Shown here piece by piece: positions 16,097 through 23,191 of a stretch of DNA of 35,871 nucleotides. The notes under the pieces were generated by a model, which was given only the letters and a program-made list of their open reading frames with translations, searched no databases and was not told where the DNA came from. Source of the DNA: Megasphaera sp. (GTDB taxonomy: Bacteria > Bacillota > Negativicutes > Veillonellales > Megasphaeraceae); assembly GCA_022649055.1 (NCBI GenBank), contig JALCNL010000015.1:1-35871 (forward strand), read 5' to 3'. The translations under genes were made by a program, and so were the position numbers. How positions within the stretch are numbered: the stretch's first letter is position 1; each line of letters opens with the position of its first letter.

Positions 16097-17530
16097 TTAT
16101 TTAACCAACTCATATACAGAAGCAACAATCACATTCCACTGCCCGATATGCTTCTTTTCATTATTGATTACTTCATATCCTGCAGCACATTGTCTCGCAA
16201 CAGACGACGGGGCTGTCCCGTTATATGTTTGCCGCTGCGATACACAAGTTTCAATATCAAGGTAGTGGTGTATGTCTTCAGCAAACAAATCAGACATACT
16301 CTGCAATTCCGGCAACGTCAATTGCTGCAGTACTTTTCCCTGCTGTAAACAATACTGTACAGCTTTACCGACGACAGCGTGCGCTTCTCTGAAGGGCAAT
16401 CCTTTTTTAGCCAGATAGTCCGCCATATCCGTTGCATTGGAAAAATCACTTTCCAAGACCTCCCGCATATGCCGGTCATTCACTTTCATACAATCAATCA
16501 TCGCTGTATAAATCGTAAGAGCAAATTTCAGCGTATCGATAACATCGAACAACCCTTCCTTATCCTCCTGCATATCTTTATCATAGGCCATGGGAATTCC
16601 TTTCATCATTGTAAGAATTCCCATTAAATGTCCATAAACACGCCCTGTTTTTCCGCGAACAAGTTCACAAATATCAGGATTTTTTTTCTGTGGCATAATA
16701 GAGGAACCCGTACAATGGGCATCATCCAATTCAATAAATTTAAATTCTGAGGAAGACCAAAGAATAAATTCCTCTGATAACCGGCTTAGGTGCATCATTA
16801 AATTAGCCGCAAATTCAAGAAAAGATATAATGTAATCCCTGTCGCTTACAGCATCCATGCTATTATCATATAATGTTGAGAAACTAAGCAACTCTGCTAC
16901 ATAAGGCTGATCAAGAGGATACGTTGTCCCCGCTAAAGCGCCCGCTCCCAATGGCATGATATCCGTTATATCCCAAACATAAGAAAGGTGTTTAAAATCA
17001 CGGGAAAACATAGAGAAATAGGCCATCAAGTGGTGACTAAAAAGAACTGGCTGTGCACGCTGCATATGCGTATACCCTGGCATAATCGTATCACTATATT
17101 TTTCTGCCGCTTTGACAATGGCTCCTTGCAGATTTGCAAGAAGTGCAGCCACCGAAGCAATTTCTCTACGAACATACATATGCGTATCTAACGCTACCTG
17201 ATCATTACGGCTGCGTCCAGTATGAAGTCTTCCACCAGCTTCGCCGATAGCATCTGTTAAACGCTTTTCTACATTCATATGAATATCTTCTAATTCAATA
17301 GAAAACTCAAATTCGCCTTTTTCTATCTGTTCATATATATTTTTCAAGCCAGCAACAATTCGCTTTTTATCCAAATCAGATATAATACCCTGTTTTGCAA
17401 GCATTGTTGCATGAGCAATACTGCCGCAGATATCTTCTGCGTACATGCGGCAATCAAATTGAATCGAAGAATTAAATTCTTCTACGTTTCTATCAGTAGC
17501 TTTTGTAAAACGACCACCCCATAATTTCAT
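16097..17530 (-). CDS. argH: Argininosuccinate lyase ArgH
   Basis: Splits argininosuccinate into arginine and fumarate, the last step of arginine synthesis. The 477-residue product begins MKLWGGRF and carries the fumarase/aspartase-superfamily signature GSSIMPQKKNPD at about 274-285, with HTGRSRNDQVALD and PGYTHMQRAQPVLFSHH upstream. It lies 12 nt after argG, so the two form one unit. The C-terminus is about 15 residues longer than E. coli ArgH and unremarkable otherwise. Confidence 0.97.
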   Translation of the reverse strand: MKLWGGRFTKATDRNVEEFNSSIQFDCRMYAEDICGSIAHATMLAKQGIISDLDKKRIVAGLKNIYEQIEKGEFEFSIELEDIHMNVEKRLTDAIGEAGGRLHTGRSRNDQVALDTHMYVRREIASVAALLANLQGAIVKAAEKYSDTIMPGYTHMQRAQPVLFSHHLMAYFSMFSRDFKHLSYVWDITDIMPLGAGALAGTTYPLDQPYVAELLSFSTLYDNSMDAVSDRDYIISFLEFAANLMMHLSRLSEEFILWSSSEFKFIELDDAHCTGSSIMPQKKNPDICELVRGKTGRVYGHLMGILTMMKGIPMAYDKDMQEDKEGLFDVIDTLKFALTIYTAMIDCMKVNDRHMREVLESDFSNATDMADYLAKKGLPFREAHAVVGKAVQYCLQQGKVLQQLTLPELQSMSDLFAEDIHHYLDIETCVSQRQTYNGTAPSSVARQCAAGYEVINNEKKHIGQWNVIVASVYELVK

Positions 17531-17542
17531 TGTGTTCGCTCC

Positions 17543-18775
17543 TTATTTTTCTGCTTTTTCCACGTGCTGTTTCATCATGGCACGCATTTTGAGCGGTAAA
17601 CCAAAAAGATTGATAAAACCTTCCGCATCTTTCTGATTATATACCTCATCCTCACCAAATGTTACAAATTCTTCACTATATAAAGAATACGGCGATTGAG
17701 AACCGGCACTTATAATATTTCCTTTATACAATTTCAAACCGACTGTACCTGTAACTGTTTTCTGTGTTTCATCAACAAAAGCTGCCAATGCTTCACGTAA
17801 AGGAGAGAACCACATGCCATCATATACAAGTTCGGCATACTTATTGGCAACAAGTTCTTTATAATGCATCGTCGCTCTATCAAGACAGAGGTATTCCAAT
17901 TCTCTATGAGCGTACATAATAATGGCTCCGCCTGGATTTTCATAAATACCGCGGCTTTTCATACCAACCAAACGATTTTCAACAAGATCTACGATACCGA
18001 TCCCATTTTCAGCCCCCATTGCATTCAGCGCTTCCATAAGTTCAACAGTTTCCATTTTTTTACCATTCAGAGCAACGGGAATTCCCTGTTCAAATGTAAG
18101 CTCAATGTTAGTCGGCGTATCCGGTGCTTTTTCTGGCGGTGTCGTCACCATATATACCATATCTTTCGGCGCATTCGCCGGATTTTCCAAATCAGCCCCT
18201 TCATGACTTAAATGCCAAATATTCCAATCCATGCTGTACGGATACGGTTCGCCCTCCGTTTGATGGGCAATCGGAACATTATGTGCTGCCGCAAATTCCA
18301 AAGCATCTTCACGTGATTTAATAGACCACATGCGCCACGGCGCAATCAGTTTAATTTCCGGTGCCAGTGCCTTTACCGTTAATTCAAAGCGGACCTGGTC
18401 ATTTCCTTTTCCCGTCGCACCATGAGCAATAGCGTCTGCATTTTCCTTTTTGGCTATTTCAACTAATTTTTTAGAAATAAGAGGACGCGCAAAAGAGGTC
18501 CCCAAAAGGTATTTCCCCTCATATACACAACCTGCCTTTACAACAGGCCAAACATATTCTTCCAAAAACTCCTTCTTGACATCCATCACATATACGTTAG
18601 AAGCCCCGGATTTATATGCCTTTTCTTCAATAGCCTTAAAATCATCCGGCTGTCCTAAATCAGCGCAAACAGCGATTACTTCACAACCTTTATAGTTTTC
18701 CTTTAACCATGGAATAATGACAGATGTATCTAATCCACCAGAATAAGCTAAGACTATCTTTTTAATATCACTCAT
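17543..18775 (-). CDS. argG: Argininosuccinate synthase ArgG
   Basis: ATP-dependent condensation of citrulline and aspartate to argininosuccinate. The start at 18775 gives [18 protein letters not shown] with the ATP-binding loop at 10-18 and lies 8 nt after GGAGG; an upstream in-frame extension of 32 residues runs into the promoter and is excluded. The 410-residue product carries the conserved [31 protein letters not shown] and [10 protein letters not shown]-like ([15 protein letters not shown]) segments. A promoter with repeated TTGCAT lies 50-78 nt upstream. Confidence 0.97.
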   Translation of the reverse strand: MSDIKKIVLAYSGGLDTSVIIPWLKENYKGCEVIAVCADLGQPDDFKAIEEKAYKSGASNVYVMDVKKEFLEEYVWPVVKAGCVYEGKYLLGTSFARPLISKKLVEIAKKENADAIAHGATGKGNDQVRFELTVKALAPEIKLIAPWRMWSIKSREDALEFAAAHNVPIAHQTEGEPYPYSMDWNIWHLSHEGADLENPANAPKDMVYMVTTPPEKAPDTPTNIELTFEQGIPVALNGKKMETVELMEALNAMGAENGIGIVDLVENRLVGMKSRGIYENPGGAIIMYAHRELEYLCLDRATMHYKELVANKYAELVYDGMWFSPLREALAAFVDETQKTVTGTVGLKLYKGNIISAGSQSPYSLYSEEFVTFGEDEVYNQKDAEGFINLFGLPLKMRAMMKQHVEKAEK

Positions 18776-18824
18776 TGCTAATTCCTCCTCAACATGCTCA
18801 CAATTAATTTTATATTTGTAATTT

Positions 18825-18853
18825 AGTATACACGTTGATGCAATATTATGCAA
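18825..18853 (-). promoter_or_regulatory. argG promoter with TTGCAT repeat
   Basis: Minus-strand TTGCAT (18848-18853) and TATACT (18825-18830) are spaced by exactly 17 bp. A second TTGCAT follows the -35 after 4 nt, so the repeats sit 10 bp apart, one helical turn. This could be part of an ArgR site, but the match to the known ARG box is poor. Confidence 0.6.
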
Positions 18854-18912
18854 GTATTTTGTATAAAACAATTTTTATTCCTACGTTATATATTACAGCT
18901 GGAAAGCCTCTG

Positions 18913-18941
18913 TTTTCATGCACAGCGAAATATGATACAAT
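18913..18941 (+). promoter_or_regulatory. Weak candidate promoter of mtgA
   Basis: TTTTCA (18913-18918) and TACAAT (18936-18941) are 17 bp apart, 4/6 and 5/6 to consensus. They lie 20 nt before the mtgA start, leaving room for the AGGAGG ribosome site. Confidence 0.35.
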
Positions 18942-18961
18942 AACTCATAATAGGAGGTTTT

Positions 18962-19747
18962 ATGAAAAAGAAATATATTTTTATATTTTTAATTGCTTTC
19001 TTCGCCTGTGCCGGATGGAATATACTATATGACACACCGAAAATCAATACACACATTCCTGTCGTCTCTTCCCATGTACAAAAAAGTACTTTACCGGAAC
19101 CTATAACTACCCTGCAGGAAAACCTGTATTCTTACATACATTTTCGTACCGCTTTAGATGATAAAATTAAAAAGATTCCTATATACACCTCTCTTTCCGT
19201 AATACCAAAATCACTGCAACAGGCGGTCATTGCAACGGAAGATCGCCGTTTTTACGAGCATGGCCCCATTGATCCAATTGGCATTATTCGAGCTATGCTG
19301 GTCAATTTTACTTCTGGTGAAACCGTAGAAGGCGGCAGCACGATCAGCCAGCAAGTTGTAAAAAATAATTTTCTGACACCAGAACGGACCTTGACTCGAA
19401 AATCTCAAGAATTGATTTTATCAATTCTCCTTGAAAGGAATTATACAAAGGACGAAATTTTGGAATTATATTTAAATACCGCTTATTTTGGCTCTAACTC
19501 ATATGGCATTCATGACGCCTGTCTGCGATATTTTGATATCAAACCAGACAATTTATCCTTAGGACAATCGACCATGTTAGCCGGGTTATTACAAGCTCCC
19601 ACGTATTATAATCCGCTGGAAAATTACAAAGCGGCAAAAGAACGGCAAAAAACCGTACTAGCATTAATGTCCGATCAAGGATTTATTACCCCTGCGGAAG
19701 CAACGGCAGCCTACCGAGAAAATTTACATCTGAAAAAAAATAAATGA
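18962..19747 (+). CDS. mtgA: Monofunctional peptidoglycan glycosyltransferase (GT51)
   Basis: Polymerises lipid II into glycan strands on the outer face of the inner membrane. One N-terminal membrane anchor (about residues 4-22) is followed by a GT51 domain: ATEDRRFYEHGPID with catalytic E93, GGSTISQQVVKN, RKSQELILSILLERNYTKDEILELYLN and YFGSNSYGIHDAC. No transpeptidase domain follows, so at 261 residues this is a stand-alone glycosyltransferase rather than a class A PBP. It is the only plus-strand gene in the window, reads away from argG and ends at a terminator shared with rex. AGGAGG precedes the ATG. Confidence 0.92.
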   Translation: MKKKYIFIFLIAFFACAGWNILYDTPKINTHIPVVSSHVQKSTLPEPITTLQENLYSYIHFRTALDDKIKKIPIYTSLSVIPKSLQQAVIATEDRRFYEHGPIDPIGIIRAMLVNFTSGETVEGGSTISQQVVKNNFLTPERTLTRKSQELILSILLERNYTKDEILELYLNTAYFGSNSYGIHDACLRYFDIKPDNLSLGQSTMLAGLLQAPTYYNPLENYKAAKERQKTVLALMSDQGFITPAEATAAYRENLHLKKNK

Positions 19748-19790
19748 GGGCAGGACATCCACTTATAGATGTCTTATCCTCATTTTTATT
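19743..19790. terminator. Bidirectional terminator between mtgA and rex
   Basis: Two stacked stems, ATGAGG/CCTCAT and GACATC/GATGTC, are separated by a symmetric interior loop and closed by an 8-nt loop. On the plus strand TTTTTATT follows; on the minus strand ATTTATTTTTTTT follows. It can therefore end both converging genes. Confidence 0.85.
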
Positions 19791-19812
19791 AATAAAAACA
19801 GAAAAAGTATTA

Positions 19813-20451
19813 TTATTCTTCCGGTTTATTTGTTAAATAGTATGAAATACGGCTCAACCCAATGGATAGGTCTTCACGAAATACAAAAATATGATCTGGC
19901 ACATTAAGCCGCAGCGGAGCAAACGATAATATACCCTTAATGCCTGCATTTACCATTTGGTCAGCAACTTGCTGTGCAACAGAAGCCGGCGTAGTAATAA
20001 TTCCAATCTGAATACCCTCTTTACGAATTACGTTATCCATCTCAGAAATAGGAGTAACAATGACTCCCCCCACATTCTGTCCAATAATACGATGATCCAC
20101 ATCAAACAAGCCGGTCGTACGGAATCCCAAACGGCCAAATGTTTTATAATTGGCTAACGCCCATCCTAAATGCCCAATTCCTGCAATACCTACTTTCCAA
20201 TGCTGCTGTAAGCCAATAATTTCAACAATCTGCTGGCATAATTCACCAACATAATATCCTACACCCTTTTTACCAAAAGCTCCAAAACAGGTTAAATCTT
20301 TGCGAATTTGTTCCGGTGTAATACCAAGGCGTTCTCCTAATTTTTCTGAAGATATAATGTCAATTCCAGCATCCTGCAGTAATAATAAATCCCGATAATA
20401 TAGGGGTAGTCTTTCTATAACTGCATCAGATATCACTTTCTTCTGTTTCAT
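19813..20451 (-). CDS. rex: Redox-sensing transcriptional repressor Rex
   Basis: Dimeric repressor that senses the NADH/NAD+ ratio and controls fermentation and respiration genes in Gram-positive lineages. The N-terminal winged helix (about 1-75) includes ISSEKLGERLGITPEQIRKDLTCFGAFG, the Rex recognition-helix signature. The Rossmann domain begins VGIAGIGHLGWAL (GxGxxG at 89-94) and continues with GLFDVDHRIIGQNVGG. The 212-residue length is normal. Its promoter is bracketed by two Rex-type operators, so autoregulation is likely. Confidence 0.97.
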   Translation of the reverse strand: MKQKKVISDAVIERLPLYYRDLLLLQDAGIDIISSEKLGERLGITPEQIRKDLTCFGAFGKKGVGYYVGELCQQIVEIIGLQQHWKVGIAGIGHLGWALANYKTFGRLGFRTTGLFDVDHRIIGQNVGGVIVTPISEMDNVIRKEGIQIGIITTPASVAQQVADQMVNAGIKGILSFAPLRLNVPDHIFVFREDLSIGLSRISYYLTNKPEE

Positions 20452-20503
20452 GGAAAACTCCTTTCCATCTCTATCCTGTAGACAATGTCAAAATAATATT
20501 ATA

Positions 20504-20521
20504 TTGTTCAACCATTCACAA
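20504..20521. promoter_or_regulatory. Rex operator 2 (just downstream of the rex -10)
   Basis: TTGTTCAACCATTCACAA fits the 7-4-7 layout of the Rex consensus TTGTGAA-N4-TTCACAA, with 12 of 14 defined bases matching, including one perfect half-site. It covers the predicted rex transcription start region. Confidence 0.65.
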
Positions 20522-20529
20522 TTATTATT

Positions 20530-20558
20530 ATTATATATCATTGTGAATTATTTATCAA
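20530..20558 (-). promoter_or_regulatory. rex promoter
   Basis: Minus-strand TTGATA (20553-20558) and TATAAT (20530-20535) are spaced by 17 bp, 5/6 and 6/6 to consensus. The -35 lies inside the last codons of the upstream ligase gene. The predicted start, near 20523, is about 72 nt before the rex ATG. Confidence 0.75.
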
Positions 20559-21806
20559 ACTTTTTTTCATTTTTTTTTGCATTTCTATATAAGTATTGGA
20601 AAATAATCCACATAAAAACCATAAAGTTAGTGATATTTGAGTACTAAACAAATCATAATCACTGATTCCGCTAACGGCAAGCGCTGCAATAACGGATGCT
20701 GCTCCCATAGCAATACAGCAATCAAAGGTGTCACGATTTTCTTTTAAGACACGCAATCCATACCAAGCCGTCCCAAAAAAGAACCACATATAAAAGAAAA
20801 ATCCAACAATACCCGTTTCCGCCATAATATTAAAATACATGTTATGGGCATGATAAATAGTGATTCCTGCTTCTTGAATCAATTCATTGTACAATGGATA
20901 TACGTATTTATATGCCCCCCAGCCAACGCCTAAAATAGGATGATCACAAATCATGTAAAAAGTACTTTCCCACATATCAAGACGCATAATAACCGAAGTA
21001 TCTTCACTATTAGAAAAAACCGACAAAAGACGATTAACCACTTCACCATGATAAAAAGCCAACACCACAGGAACAATCAGAAACAGCAGCCAAATTCTTT
21101 TGTCCCATACCAGTCCAAAGAAAAAGACCAAAGCAAATACACTGACCCAGCCGCCGCGGGAGTAAGTCAAGATAAGACAAAGCGTAAATAAAACGAACAG
21201 AACGCCATATATAATACGATGTACATTGTGCCGTGTCCACAGCGACAAAGATGCGGTAATTCCCATAACCATGAGCAGATATGCCGATAAAAGATTGGGG
21301 TTATATAAGGTTGAATACATACGCCGCTGCAACAAAGGAAATGCGTCCGCATCCACCCATTCTGCATTATGAAGCCCCAGCATAGTAGCGTATTGATATA
21401 ATCCATAGACAGCAACACATACCGCTCCTGCCAAAAAGCAATATAATAAAATACGACGTTCTCTTTCTCCTCGAATAAAAGAAACAATCATATTATATAT
21501 TAAAAAGTATTGTACCACTGTAAAAAAATAAAAAGCAACACCGTATAAGGCTTTTGGGGAACCTGCCAACGATATAAAAGCGGTTACAGAAAAAGCTGCT
21601 GCCGGCCAAAATAATGGCATATGCCGCCAAATATGCATGTCATATTTCCACGTATAATAAGCCGACATGAAGACAGCCGTAATAAAACAGGCTTCCAATG
21701 CAAAAATGTTAAGCGGTAAAAAAAAAGCAGTCCCGAAAAGAGCATATACGATGCGCATCCGCAATGCTTCGCTGGGACTGCCCGCTATAAAAGTCTTAGG
21801 ATTCAT
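20538..21806 (-). CDS. O-antigen ligase/polymerase family membrane protein (WaaL/Wzy_C)
   Basis: Polytopic inner-membrane protein of 422 residues with roughly eleven hydrophobic segments. It carries the hallmarks of the O-antigen ligase superfamily: YSTLYNPNLLSAYLL, TYSRGGW near residue 215, then a periplasmic loop with DHPILGVGWGAYKYVYP and YHAHNMYFNIMAETG, where His and Arg residues are thought to act in the glycan transfer. The likely role is joining an undecaprenyl-linked glycan to lipid A-core, which fits the LPS genes in this window, but related proteins polymerise or attach other polysaccharides. It has its own promoter, with GGAGG before the ATG, and its end carries part of the rex control region. 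Confidence 0.8.
   Translation of the reverse strand: MNPKTFIAGSPSEALRMRIVYALFGTAFFLPLNIFALEACFITAVFMSAYYTWKYDMHIWRHMPLFWPAAAFSVTAFISLAGSPKALYGVAFYFFTVVQYFLIYNMIVSFIRGERERRILLYCFLAGAVCVAVYGLYQYATMLGLHNAEWVDADAFPLLQRRMYSTLYNPNLLSAYLLMVMGITASLSLWTRHNVHRIIYGVLFVLFTLCLILTYSRGGWVSVFALVFFFGLVWDKRIWLLFLIVPVVLAFYHGEVVNRLLSVFSNSEDTSVIMRLDMWESTFYMICDHPILGVGWGAYKYVYPLYNELIQEAGITIYHAHNMYFNIMAETGIVGFFFYMWFFFGTAWYGLRVLKENRDTFDCCIAMGAASVIAALAVSGISDYDLFSTQISLTLWFLCGLFSNTYIEMQKKMKKSLINNSQ
20541..20558. promoter_or_regulatory. Rex operator 1 (overlapping the rex -35)
   Basis: TTGTGAATTATTTATCAA fits the Rex 7-4-7 layout with 12 of 14 defined bases matching and one perfect half-site. It covers the -35 box and part of the spacer. 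Its centre is 37 bp from that of operator 2. Confidence 0.6.
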
Positions 21807-21826
21807 AGCAATCCTCCTTTGGCTTT

Positions 21827-21856
21827 ATTATAGCGTAAAAATGATTAAATTGTCCA
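21827..21856 (-). promoter_or_regulatory. Promoter of the O-antigen ligase-like gene
   Basis: Minus-strand TGGACA (21851-21856) and TATAAT (21827-21832) are spaced by 18 bp, 5/6 and 6/6 to consensus, in the 57-nt gap after folC. The predicted transcription start is only about 14 nt before the ATG, leaving just room for the GGAGG ribosome site. Confidence 0.6.
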
Positions 21857-21863
21857 TGTGTTT

Positions 21864-23174
21864 TTATATCTGACAAAGACCGTATCGAGTACGCAGATAT
21901 CGGCGAACTCTCCCCTGGATATATAATGATCCAATAATGCACACTACTTGATTATCCTTTACAGAAGAAAACACTTCATTCAATCCATCTTCAATGGATT
22001 CCGTCCAATCTGCCCTACAAGGAAGAATAGCTGCTATTTCTTTTGGATCGGCGGTTCGCGGCGTGGGAGCCGGAGCACAAATAACATAATCATCCTGATA
22101 AAATAATTTTTGTACCATCTGCGTATAATCTTTATCTGCTAAAACAGAAAATAAAAATACTCTTTTGCGATTTGCAAAAACTTCTTCATAGGTTTTGCAG
22201 AAAGTATCAATACCAGCAGGGTTATGTGCTCCATCAATAACAACATCGACTTCGCCCGCTTTAAGAATTTGAAAACGCCCGGGCCATCGAACATTGGCTA
22301 TGCCTCGCTGCAAAGCAGTGCATGTCAGGCGCTTATCATGGCGCGCGATAAGAAGCAATGCCATAATAGAGGCTGCACTATTCATCCGTTGATGCTGCCC
22401 CATAAGAGGAAGAGAGGCAGTAATAGAATATCCGAATTTTTCCTGAACCGTAACGACTTGTTCTCCCCATTTTTTTCCTTTACTGCCTTCATTCACAATG
22501 TCAAAACTATAGCCAGCAGCATATAACCGGCTATGTTTTTCGTATGCCGTTTTTGCAATAATCGATAATGCCGGTTGCTGCGCAGTTGTTACAACAGGTA
22601 CTCCTTCTTTAATTATCCCGGCTTTCTGTACAGCAATTTCTTCAATCGTATTCCCGCAATATTTCATGTGATCCATAGACACATTGGTAATGACAGAAAC
22701 AACTGGGACAATCACGTTTGTAGAATCGAGAAGACCACCAAGACCCACTTCAATAACAGCATATTCTACTTTTTCTTTAGCAAAATACCAAAAAGCAGCA
22801 GCTGTAATCATTTCAAATTCTGTTGGCCGCTCTAACCCTTCGGCCGCCATACATTCCACAACGTGTGATACTTTTCCTACCGCTTCGGTAAAGGCTTCTC
22901 TGCTGATATCATTATCATCAAGATGTATACGTTCCGTATATTCTTCCAAATGTGGAGAAGTATACCGCCCCGTACGAATCCCCGCTTCTGTTAAAACACT
23001 GGCAATCATTGCCGTAACGGAACCTTTCCCATTTGTTCCCGTTACATGGATCGTTTTATAAGCATTCTGAGGATTTCCCAACCGTTCCAGCAATTTACGG
23101 ATACGTTCCAGACCTAGTTGTACCCCAAATACACTGGCATGCTCTAAATAGTATACTGCTTCATTGTATGTCAT
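21864..23174 (-). CDS. folC: Folylpolyglutamate/dihydrofolate synthase FolC
   Basis: ATP-dependent ligase that adds glutamate to dihydropteroate and/or folates. The Mur-ligase-type P-loop HVTGTNGKGSV lies at 43-53, followed by GRYTSPHLEEYTERI, and VIEVGLGGLLDSTNV, the conserved core of the family. DGAHNPAGIDTF marks the C-terminal domain. The 436-residue length is normal. It lies 17 nt after valS, so it is probably carried on the T-box-controlled transcript, a common arrangement in Firmicutes. Confidence 0.96.
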   Translation of the reverse strand: MTYNEAVYYLEHASVFGVQLGLERIRKLLERLGNPQNAYKTIHVTGTNGKGSVTAMIASVLTEAGIRTGRYTSPHLEEYTERIHLDDNDISREAFTEAVGKVSHVVECMAAEGLERPTEFEMITAAAFWYFAKEKVEYAVIEVGLGGLLDSTNVIVPVVSVITNVSMDHMKYCGNTIEEIAVQKAGIIKEGVPVVTTAQQPALSIIAKTAYEKHSRLYAAGYSFDIVNEGSKGKKWGEQVVTVQEKFGYSITASLPLMGQHQRMNSAASIMALLLIARHDKRLTCTALQRGIANVRWPGRFQILKAGEVDVVIDGAHNPAGIDTFCKTYEEVFANRKRVFLFSVLADKDYTQMVQKLFYQDDYVICAPAPTPRTADPKEIAAILPCRADWTESIEDGLNEVFSSVKDNQVVCIIGSLYIQGRVRRYLRTRYGLCQI

Positions 23175-23191
23175 AGTGATATACCTCTATC

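Noticed and set aside
15918-16265. Plus-strand open frame of 115 codons in the lpxC-argH gap
   Set aside because: It runs through the argH terminator into antisense of argH and has no ribosome site or protein-like composition.
18776-18871. Longer argG start adding 32 residues
   Set aside because: It would begin inside the -35 region, lacks a ribosome site and departs from the conserved ArgG N-terminus.
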